A stretch of DNA of 64,000 bases. It comes from Bacteroidaceae bacterium. Lineage in GTDB: Bacteria > Bacteroidota > Bacteroidia > Bacteroidales > Bacteroidaceae. The stretch lies in NCBI GenBank assembly GCA_016291905.1, contig JAEEZS010000019.1, positions 1 to 64,000 of the forward strand, read 5' to 3'. How positions within the stretch are numbered: the first letter of the stretch is position 1; every line of letters starts with the position of its first letter. The position numbers and the translations under genes are program-made. The notes beneath the pieces were generated by a model. That model saw nothing but the letters and a program-made list of their open reading frames with translations, had not been told where the DNA came from and ran no database searches. Shown here piece after piece: positions 57,777-64,000 of this stretch.

Positions 57777-60776
57777 CTAAAATGCTTCATCCGAGCTGGG
57801 CAGGCCGTCGGGTACATAGTCGAACGATGGCGGCTGGCCATCCTTTGTTCCGACCATGAAATATTCAACACCGCCCTTTTTGTAGTCGGTGACGGGACGG
57901 CCGTCACGGTCAAACTGGTAGGGCTTGCCCGTGGCGGGGTCGTACATGTTGGGATTGAACACCCAGCCGTAGAACTCGCAGGCTTTCCTGAAGCGTTTCT
58001 TGAAAAGCGTCGGCGATGTGTTCATCTCTGTCTTCTTGCGGCACTGTTCCTGGAGCTCGCTGCGTGGCAGCAGCACATTGAAACGGCCCGGGTCACTGAA
58101 GTACTCTGAGAACCACTGCAGGAAGCCTTCAGTAATCTCCTGACGGAGGCGACGATGCTCAGCCCTGTCGCCAGGTGCCTGCACGACGCCATAGGTGAGA
58201 TATAGCTGGACGCACTGGGCAACGAGGTTCCATGTCAGCGACCACTGCAGGAACTCCCATTCCGTGAAGAACTGACAGCCGAAATCATCGACAGGCTTAT
58301 GCGTCTCGTTGTAGTAGTCGGAGAACAGGATTATCCACTGGCGGTCACGGAACGACGAACCGCTGCCAGCCACGGCATGGTTGGTGGGGATGTAGATCTT
58401 CGGCGAACGCTCGAAAGGCATGGTGATACGCTCACCGCCTTTATGGTTCACCATCCAGTCGCCCGTGATGAGCGGGAAGAGCATCTCGAAGTCGAAGTTC
58501 TGCTTCACGTCATCGATGAACACCAGGCGCGTCTTCTCGGTGATGGCATCCCAGATGAACTGGTCGTCGAGCAGCTTGTCCTTTTTGCCGCCGATGTAGG
58601 CGGTGTCCTTCACGCGGCGCATCAGCTCACCCACAAGGCTCTTGCCGCTTCGTCCGTTACTCTCTCCTACCTCACTCTGCTTGCCGTCCATGGCAATAAC
58701 CGCACGGGTGACACCGGCATCCTTGACATCCATGGCCATATAGCCGATGGTACAGAGCTTCGACAGAAGGTGCTGCGCCATCTCGGCCTTCTCATTGGCA
58801 TCAGTCTGGCCGTTCTCGTCCTTGCGCCAAGAGAAGTTGGACGTGTTCTCGAGAAACCGCAGGAAATTGCACATCTCACCCACAGGGGTGATGGAATAGG
58901 TGTAGTGTCCGCTCTCGTCCAAATCAAAGTCCACGAGCGACGTGTAGCGCACCACGTCGATATCCCGACGTGAGTCAGCCCACACGTCATGGGTAAGCAT
59001 GTTGTATTTCATCTCCTCGATGCCGCTGCGCGTGACACGCCAGAATACATCGCGGAAGTAGAAGTACTGGCAGTCGCGCGACGGCTGGAGAAAGTTCGGC
59101 TTCAGCTCCTTCAGCATACTCAGCTTGTCCGGGCCGAGATACTGGACACTTCCCTTCAGCAGCATCTCCAGTACCATCTTGCCGCAGTTGTCCTCAGCGA
59201 AGTTCACCAGGTAGTCGCGAACGTCGTAGGATTCGACAAAACTGACGAAGTGTTTCTCGACGAAGGCAAACCTGTAGGCGCTCTCGCTGATACGGTAACG
59301 ACCAAAGCCATGACGCTGGAGGAAGTTCCTCGCATTGACATAACTGTACTGGCACTCGATACGCTCGTTGCCGTTGCGGTCGCACTTCGTGACCTCCTCC
59401 CAGAACTTCTCATCGTCATCGAACGCCTCCGCGAGAACAGCCTTACCGCCGTCGATGCGGTAGCGGTGGCCACGGAAGGTGAATTCAGGAAGAACCGACA
59501 ACTCCTGAAGGTGCATCTCCGCGAACGACTGTACATTGTCAAGACCCCACAGCCGCATGAGTTGGGCGTCCTTCATGGTGGAGACCTTGTCGACGTGGAC
59601 GTAAGTCCCTGTCATCACCTTCTGCGTCATAAGGTGATTGATGTCTTCAAGCAGGTCTTCCTCATGCCCCTTCAGCGTGTGAGCGAGGAGGTCGTCAATA
59701 CCTTTGTCTCCGTTGTGGCTGATGGTGTGACCGACGTAGATCTCCACGTTCAGGTCGTAGGCCTCAAGTCCACGCATATAGTCCTTGAAGTTCTTGGCCG
59801 CATGGAAGAAGTTGTTGGGGCGCTTCTCTGCAGCTACGCTGACGCGAAGCCCCTTGCTCAGGTCGTTCCAGTCGGAGTCGAAGAGGAACACCACTTCCTG
59901 CACCTTGCACTTGCGTATGAAGTCAACGACGTCCTGAGGGAGGGCGCCATTGAAGCCAAGGTTCTGAATGCCGGAAATGCCAAAGGAGAGAATGCCGTGC
60001 TTGCAAGCTTTCTCGGCTTTCTTCTCTCCTTCCTGGATAAACAGACGGCTCACCTCCTCGCCGTTCTGATAGGCGGTGCGCAGACGCTGGGGAATATAGA
60101 CAGGCGTGCCCGCGCCGTAGGGCGACTTGTACTTGAAGCTGTTTCCCTCCTTGTCCTTGTGCGCCTCGGGGTATTGCCAGCGGACACGGTAGTACTCGGC
60201 CATCACGCCGGTACCGCGACGCTTATAGTCCTTGCGCTCATAGGTGACGGGCTTGCCCTCGAGGTCGTAGTATTCAATGATGGCATCGTCGCCTTCCACA
60301 ATCTCACCCTTGTCATTGACAGTGCCGGCGCGAAAGGTGCGAGCCGTGGGCTTCGTTGCTCCGTTGCCAAGGTCCACGGTGGCGGTGACATCCTTAAAGG
60401 TCAGACCACTCTCCTTCAGCATCCGCTCGCAGAAGGACTTCTTGCCCGCTTCGCCCATCGGTTTGGCTGGAGCCTGCTCCACTTCGCCGAGGTCGATACC
60501 ATATTTTACAGCTGTAGCTCGAAGGCCTTCCTCGTAAGCGTTGCCAGTGACGCGCTCAATAAGCGTGAAGACGTCATCCCCCTTGAATCCGCACGACTCA
60601 CACCGCCACAGCTGACGTCCTTCAGGTCTTACAGTCAGCTGTGCACTTCTGCAGACAGGGCAGCTGCCTACGTAGGCGCCGTGCTTCTTCGTCAGACTAA
60701 TGTAATCGCCAAGCAACTCAAGGGGATGCGACGTGGCCGCCTCGCGAATCTTCTCTATAACGCCATTCTCAATCAT
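57777..60776 (-). CDS. Primase-helicase (CHC2 zinc finger, TOPRIM, SF3/D5-like ATPase)
   Basis: The 999-residue protein probably primes and unwinds phage DNA. Residues 39-62 form a four-Cys zinc ribbon (C39, C42, C59, C62) of DnaG type. A TOPRIM-like region near 250-330 has IQEGEKKAEKA and LFDSDWND. The helicase part, roughly 680-800, has Walker A GRSGKS and Walker B LVFIDD, with an SF3-like layout and a winged C-terminus. It is the first long gene of the leftward early operon. Its start shares the 11-mer GTGCGCTATGA with the small-gene cassette. Confidence 0.9.
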   Translation of the reverse strand: MIENGVIEKIREAATSHPLELLGDYISLTKKHGAYVGSCPVCRSAQLTVRPEGRQLWRCESCGFKGDDVFTLIERVTGNAYEEGLRATAVKYGIDLGEVEQAPAKPMGEAGKKSFCERMLKESGLTFKDVTATVDLGNGATKPTARTFRAGTVNDKGEIVEGDDAIIEYYDLEGKPVTYERKDYKRRGTGVMAEYYRVRWQYPEAHKDKEGNSFKYKSPYGAGTPVYIPQRLRTAYQNGEEVSRLFIQEGEKKAEKACKHGILSFGISGIQNLGFNGALPQDVVDFIRKCKVQEVVFLFDSDWNDLSKGLRVSVAAEKRPNNFFHAAKNFKDYMRGLEAYDLNVEIYVGHTISHNGDKGIDDLLAHTLKGHEEDLLEDINHLMTQKVMTGTYVHVDKVSTMKDAQLMRLWGLDNVQSFAEMHLQELSVLPEFTFRGHRYRIDGGKAVLAEAFDDDEKFWEEVTKCDRNGNERIECQYSYVNARNFLQRHGFGRYRISESAYRFAFVEKHFVSFVESYDVRDYLVNFAEDNCGKMVLEMLLKGSVQYLGPDKLSMLKELKPNFLQPSRDCQYFYFRDVFWRVTRSGIEEMKYNMLTHDVWADSRRDIDVVRYTSLVDFDLDESGHYTYSITPVGEMCNFLRFLENTSNFSWRKDENGQTDANEKAEMAQHLLSKLCTIGYMAMDVKDAGVTRAVIAMDGKQSEVGESNGRSGKSLVGELMRRVKDTAYIGGKKDKLLDDQFIWDAITEKTRLVFIDDVKQNFDFEMLFPLITGDWMVNHKGGERITMPFERSPKIYIPTNHAVAGSGSSFRDRQWIILFSDYYNETHKPVDDFGCQFFTEWEFLQWSLTWNLVAQCVQLYLTYGVVQAPGDRAEHRRLRQEITEGFLQWFSEYFSDPGRFNVLLPRSELQEQCRKKTEMNTSPTLFKKRFRKACEFYGWVFNPNMYDPATGKPYQFDRDGRPVTDYKKGGVEYFMVGTKDGQPPSFDYVPDGLPSSDEAF

Positions 60777-60822
60777 AGCGCACTACGCGAATTATTGTTT
60801 TTCAGATAGGGTTCTAAAATAA

Positions 60823-61020
60823 TCATACCAATCGGGTCACTCGAATGGTTCTCGAATCGCGAATTGTTTTGGTGCAATAGTAGCGACCGAGCTTCGTGCC
60901 CAGGATGGACGCTGTTGATTTTACCACGTCCATTCGTTCGATGGGGTATTCTGCTGATGCACCTATTCCCAGACCCTCCAAGACGGGCCGAATTGGCTGT
61001 TGACCATTGTTTTTTGCCAT
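60823..61020 (-). CDS. Small basic protein upstream of the primase
   Basis: The 65-residue protein starts at 61020 (MAKNNGQQPIRPVLEGLG). The C-terminal TKTIRDSRTIRVTRLV is basic and strand-like. It is the first gene of the early leftward unit, facing the XRE regulator, which fits a Cro-like or replication accessory role. No helix-turn-helix can be shown. Confidence 0.6.
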   Translation of the reverse strand: MAKNNGQQPIRPVLEGLGIGASAEYPIERMDVVKSTASILGTKLGRYYCTKTIRDSRTIRVTRLV

Positions 61021-61062
61021 GATAATTTTGTAATGTAAAATAAACTTATTAACTTTCGGGTG

Positions 61063-61070
61063 CAAATGTA
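61063..61070 (-). promoter_or_regulatory. Candidate -7 box of the early leftward operon
   Basis: Read leftwards TACATTTG matches TAnnTTTG, 42 nt before the 61020 start. The -33 box is weak (TTGG at 20 nt). Confidence 0.5.
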
Positions 61071-61181
61071 ACTATTTTCTTTACAAACTGCCAAGCAAAA
61101 AAAAGATTTTAACATTTCGAAGAAAGTTTTTCCCTTACAAAAAGGAATATGTTTAACCATACTTAAGTTTAATTTTACATT

Positions 61182-61490
61182 ATGAAATTCGAGAGAGTAA
61201 ACATGGGGGAAATAATCCTCCAAAAGATGAAAGAAAAGGGACTGAAAAAGAGTCAATTTGCAAGGTTGCTTGGAAAAAACAGGCAAGACCTTGACCGTGC
61301 CGTATTCAATAAAAGAAGCTTAGACACAGAGTTCCTATGCGAGATTTCAGAGAAACTTGATTGTAACTTTTTTGACTACATAAATTGTAGCGAAAATGAT
61401 GACAATTTGAAAGTCATTGCTAAACTCACCTTAGAAATAGAAGGCGAGAACAAAGGCAGAGAGATGAGATTTGAATTCAAAAAGCCATAG
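61182..61490 (+). CDS. XRE-family transcriptional regulator, candidate phage repressor
   Basis: The 102-residue protein has a helix-turn-helix at about 12-60 (MKEKGLKKSQFARLLGKNRQ, then VFNKRSLDTEFLCEISEKL). A short acidic C-terminus follows. A second ATG at 61203 is possible. It is divergent from the early leftward operon across a 160-bp AT-rich intergenic region, the classical repressor position. There is no LexA-like self-cleavage domain, so induction would need another trigger. Confidence 0.85.
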   Translation: MKFERVNMGEIILQKMKEKGLKKSQFARLLGKNRQDLDRAVFNKRSLDTEFLCEISEKLDCNFFDYINCSENDDNLKVIAKLTLEIEGENKGREMRFEFKKP

Positions 61491-61497
61491 AAAAAAA

Positions 61498-61776
61498 ATG
61501 AGAAAACAGAAGAAGGGTTTTAACACAGCGGAGGAGGCCTATGAAGAAATAATTAGGAGTTTGAGTGCTTTAAAGTACCTCAAACAAAGAAAGGCAAAAG
61601 ATTTAGATGATGAATATGACAAAGAAATAAGATCATGCATCGACGCATTAATAAAACCTTATAGTTTTTTGGTGGAGAGAATCAAGGCCAAGAAAAGATG
61701 GGATATATATATAAGAAAAAGAATCGAAAAAGAAAATAAGGAGTGGGAAGGAATGCCTTCAATGGAAAATCTATAA
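61498..61776 (+). CDS. Small charged helical protein of the lysogeny region
   Basis: The 92-residue protein starts at ATG 61498, 8 nt after the regulator stop. It is rich in Lys, Glu and Arg (EEIIRSLSALKYLKQRKAKDL, RIEKENKEWEG), with lower GC than the late genes. Co-transcribed with the regulator, it might be a partner or anti-repressor. No family recognised. Confidence 0.62.
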   Translation: MRKQKKGFNTAEEAYEEIIRSLSALKYLKQRKAKDLDDEYDKEIRSCIDALIKPYSFLVERIKAKKRWDIYIRKRIEKENKEWEGMPSMENL

Positions 61777-61901
61777 GAAAAAGTAGCCCGAGACGTAGCC
61801 CGGAGAAAAACGAAACCTTCTTTCTGAAGAGACGCAACAATGCACAGAACAATCATATATGAATATTTGGACGGCACGATTACTAAACGTGTGTTCACCT
61901 T

Positions 61902-61914
61902 TGCTACTCACCTC
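61902..61914. other. attR core
   Basis: Exact copy of the 13-bp attL core. The bases before it (phage side) differ from tRNA-Cys, and the bases after it lead into the native terminator and the uvrA-like gene. Confidence 0.9.
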
Positions 61915-61923
61915 AACGAATCA

Positions 61924-61951
61924 GGTTAAAGGAAAGCCTTTAACCTTTTTT
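61924..61951 (+). terminator. Original terminator of tRNA-Cys, displaced by the prophage
   Basis: GGTTAAAGG (61924-61932), loop AAAG, CCTTTAACC (61937-61945), then six T. In the unintegrated chromosome it would lie 10 nt behind the tRNA-Cys 3' end. Confidence 0.88.
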
Positions 61952-61968
61952 CATGAACAACACAGCCC

Positions 61969-64000
61969 ATGGAGAGAGACCGAATCATTGTGCGAGGCGC
62001 ACGGGAGAACAACCTGAAGGATGTCTCGCTGGAGATTCCGAAACAACAGATAACCGTCTTCACCGGCGTCAGCGGCTCGGGCAAGAGTTCGCTGGTGCTC
62101 GACACCATTGCCGCCAAGTCGCGCCGTGAGCTGAACGACACCTTTCCCACCTTCGTCCAGCAGTACCTTCCCAAGTACGGCCGTCCCCATGTGGATGCCA
62201 TTGAGAACCTGCCCATTGCCATCGTCATCGACCAAAAGAAGCCTGCGCAGAACTCCCGTTCCACCGTGGGCACCTATACCGACATCGCCGCCCTGCTGCG
62301 CCTGCTCTTCTCGCGTGTCGGACAGCCCTTTGTGGGCTATGCCGAGTCGTTCAGCTTCAACCACCCCGAGGGCAGCTGCCCCCGTTGCTCGGGCTTGGGC
62401 GAGATTCGCGAACTCGACATCCACAAGCTGGTGGACTTCGACAAGAGCCTCAATGACGAGGACACCATCCACTACATTGCCTTCGGCAAGGGCGGCTGGC
62501 GCTGGATACGTTATGCCCACAGCGGCCTCTTCGACCTCGACAAAAAGATTCGCGACTATAGCCCCGAGGAACTCGATCTCTTCCTTAACAGCCCTCAGAT
62601 ACGGCTGAAAAATCCTCCGTCCAACTGGCCCAAGACGGCGAAATACGAGGGGCTCATCCCGCGCATGTACCGTAGTATCATCAATAGCGAAGAGGGACTG
62701 CTGCATGCCGCCGTCCTCAACCCCATGCTGCGTATGGGCGTCTGCCCCGACTGTGGCGGCACACGTCTCAGCCCGCGCGTTCTATCTTGTAAGATTGACG
62801 GGAAGAACATCGCCGAGGTCAGCGCCCTCTCCATCACCAAGCTCAATGCCTGGGTGCGCTCCCTCACGTCGCCCCTTGCCGTTGACCTTCAGGCGGCTAT
62901 TGGTGCGCGGCTGACGGCGCTGGAGGAGATTGGCCTTGGCTACCTCAGTCTTGACCGCGCCGTGGGCACCCTCTCCGGCGGCGAAGCCCAGCGCTGCAAG
63001 ATTGCCAAGTACATCAATTCCTCCCTCTCCGACGTCCTCTACATCCTCGACGAGCCCAGCACGGGCCTCCACAACCACGACATCGAGCTGATGAAACACT
63101 CCGTGCGCCGCCTGCGCGATGCCGGCAACACCGTCCTCCTCGTCGAGCACCACCGCGAGATGATTCGCATTGCCGACCATGTGGTGGACATGGGGCCCGG
63201 CCCGGGTGCCGACGGCGGACAAATCATCTTCGAGGGCACCTACGACGCGCTGCTCCACAGCCATACCGCCACGGGTGAAGCGCTGGGCATGCGCGGCGCC
63301 TTCAAGGAGAGCCCCCGTCAGGCCATGCAGCACTTCCCCCTTCAGCATGCCACGCTCCACAACCTCAAGGACATCTCCGTGCCGCTGCCGCTGGGCGTGT
63401 TCGGTGTTATTGCCGGTGTGGCAGGCTCGGGCAAGAGCTCGCTCATGGAGTGTTTCCGTCGCGACTATCCCACGCCCTCCGACATTGTGTATATCAGCCA
63501 GAAGAACATCGGCGTCAGCCTCCGCTCCACCCCCGCCACCTACCTTGACGTCGCCTCCGACATCCGCAAGCGCTTTGCCAAGACCCACCACATGAAGGAG
63601 CTCTACTTCACCTTCAACGGCAAGGGAGCCTGCCCCGTCTGCGGTGGCAAGGGCGTCGTCATCTCGGAGATGGCGTTCATGGACAACATAGAGACGGTTT
63701 GCGACGCTTGCGGAGGGCTGCGCTATTCGAAGGAGGCGCTGGAATACACGATAAGCGGACCGTCCTCCGAGCTGTCCCGTGAGAGCGAGACGTTGAACAT
63801 CGCCCAGGTTTTCGACCTCTCCGTGCGTCGCGCCAGCGAGTTCTTCCACGGTACGGCGATTGAGGAGAAGCTGCGCCCCTTGATGGACGTCGGCCTCGGC
63901 TACCTCCACCTCAACCAGGCCCTCTCGACGCTCTCCGGCGGTGAACTCCAACGCCTCAAGCTGGCTTCACACCTCGGCGAAAAGGGCAAGATTTTCATCA
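61969..64000 (+). CDS. UvrA-like ABC ATPase without UvrB-binding domain (partial, runs off the window)
   Basis: The first 677 residues are present. Walker A VSGSGKSS lies near residue 34, the first signature GTLSGGEAQR and Walker B LYILDEPSTGLH follow, then the second ATPase half with VAGSGKSS and LSGGELQR. Between LFSRVGQP and FSFNHPEGSCPRC only about 7 residues remain, where UvrA has about 150 residues that bind UvrB and carry the first zinc module. The later CPVCGG...CDACGG zinc module is kept. This fits UvrA2/DrrC-type proteins linked to drug tolerance rather than classical excision repair. Confidence 0.88.
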   Translation, partial: MERDRIIVRGARENNLKDVSLEIPKQQITVFTGVSGSGKSSLVLDTIAAKSRRELNDTFPTFVQQYLPKYGRPHVDAIENLPIAIVIDQKKPAQNSRSTVGTYTDIAALLRLLFSRVGQPFVGYAESFSFNHPEGSCPRCSGLGEIRELDIHKLVDFDKSLNDEDTIHYIAFGKGGWRWIRYAHSGLFDLDKKIRDYSPEELDLFLNSPQIRLKNPPSNWPKTAKYEGLIPRMYRSIINSEEGLLHAAVLNPMLRMGVCPDCGGTRLSPRVLSCKIDGKNIAEVSALSITKLNAWVRSLTSPLAVDLQAAIGARLTALEEIGLGYLSLDRAVGTLSGGEAQRCKIAKYINSSLSDVLYILDEPSTGLHNHDIELMKHSVRRLRDAGNTVLLVEHHREMIRIADHVVDMGPGPGADGGQIIFEGTYDALLHSHTATGEALGMRGAFKESPRQAMQHFPLQHATLHNLKDISVPLPLGVFGVIAGVAGSGKSSLMECFRRDYPTPSDIVYISQKNIGVSLRSTPATYLDVASDIRKRFAKTHHMKELYFTFNGKGACPVCGGKGVVISEMAFMDNIETVCDACGGLRYSKEALEYTISGPSSELSRESETLNIAQVFDLSVRRASEFFHGTAIEEKLRPLMDVGLGYLHLNQALSTLSGGELQRLKLASHLGEKGKIFI

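Larger units (their letters stand above)
14085..61914. mobile_element. Complete siphovirus-type prophage integrated in tRNA-Cys
   Basis: The element is bounded by a 13-bp direct repeat (14085-14097 and 61902-61914), with a tyrosine integrase inside the left end. It carries primase-helicase, prohead protease/scaffold, capsid, terminase, portal, tape measure, distal tail, fibre and lysis candidates, so it looks functionally complete. No tail sheath or baseplate-contraction genes are seen and the tape measure is long, which indicates a non-contractile tail. There is no transposase, so it is not Mu-like. Excision would give a 47,817-bp circle. Confidence 0.93.

Noticed and set aside
58989-60809. 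Plus-strand open frame of 606 codons
   Set aside because: Antisense shadow of the primase-helicase, whose zinc ribbon and Walker motifs fix the coding strand.
14085-61914. Diversity-generating retroelement in the fibre region
   Set aside because: No reverse transcriptase gene and no template/variable repeat pair were seen near the fibre genes.
14085-61914. Transposable (Mu-like) phage
   Set aside because: No transposase pair, and the ends are a tRNA-derived direct repeat with a tyrosine integrase.
61840-61929. 29-codon open frame spanning attR
   Set aside because: It would make a phage-host chimeric peptide, but it is too short and has no supporting signal.
62782-63951. Long leftward open frame of 389 codons
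   Set aside because: It is the antisense shadow of the uvrA-like gene, which has clear Walker and signature motifs on the plus strand.

Overview
The window looks like a chromosome segment of a Bacteroidales bacterium, most likely Prevotellaceae, that carries one complete temperate siphovirus-type prophage. The lineage call rests on the promoters, which follow the Bacteroidetes sigma-ABfr pattern (TTTG, about 19 nt, TAnnTTTG), on the near absence of Shine-Dalgarno sequences at host genes, and on the host gene families (group I BirA, FucP-type sugar transporter next to galM and galK, DUF3822 next to rsmD). No 16S gene is present, so the genus is not fixed.

Left host flank (1-14096): a secreted EEP-family phosphatase/nuclease, a PpiD-like periplasmic foldase with a strong terminator and a 21-bp tandem repeat behind it, a galactose operon read leftwards (galM, sugar transporter, galK, then YraN and BirA), a HAD phosphatase with a RecD-like helicase, a small conserved membrane-anchored protein with DUF3822, rsmD converging on tilS, and tRNA-Cys(GCA).

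Prophage (14085-61914): a 13-bp direct repeat covers the 3' end of tRNA-Cys (attL) and recurs before the right host flank (attR). The excised form would be 47,817 bp. The integrase lies at the left end on the plus strand. Almost everything else is read leftwards. From right to left come a lysogeny-control region (XRE regulator), a primase-helicase with small coupled genes, a small-gene cassette with a structured leader and unusual Shine-Dalgarno overlaps, a 0.57-kb regulatory or origin-like region rich in GTAC, then the late genes. These are protease/scaffold, Ig-decorated capsid, PLD-like nuclease, terminase, lysis candidates (including a u-spanin candidate), portal, HicAB, tail tape measure, distal tail, fibres, a glycosyltransferase and a DUF5675 lysin candidate. 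Two plus-strand accessory cassettes (26.8-28.1 kb and 36.2-38.4 kb) interrupt the late operons. They hold an orphan MutS domain I, an ArdC-like protein, a phosphoribosyltransferase, several tiny genes with their own terminators, and a large structured element.

The late blocks appear to be switched on together. Four of them begin with the same element, TTGTCCTTT, exactly 20 nt, TAnnTTTG, and a fifth near-match sits in front of a possible small RNA. This shared promoter, the attenuator-like leader with its SD-encoding gene overlaps, and the GTAC array are the most novel-looking signals here.

Right host flank (61915-64000): the terminator that originally served tRNA-Cys, followed by the start of a UvrA-like ATPase that lacks the UvrB-binding domain and runs off the window.
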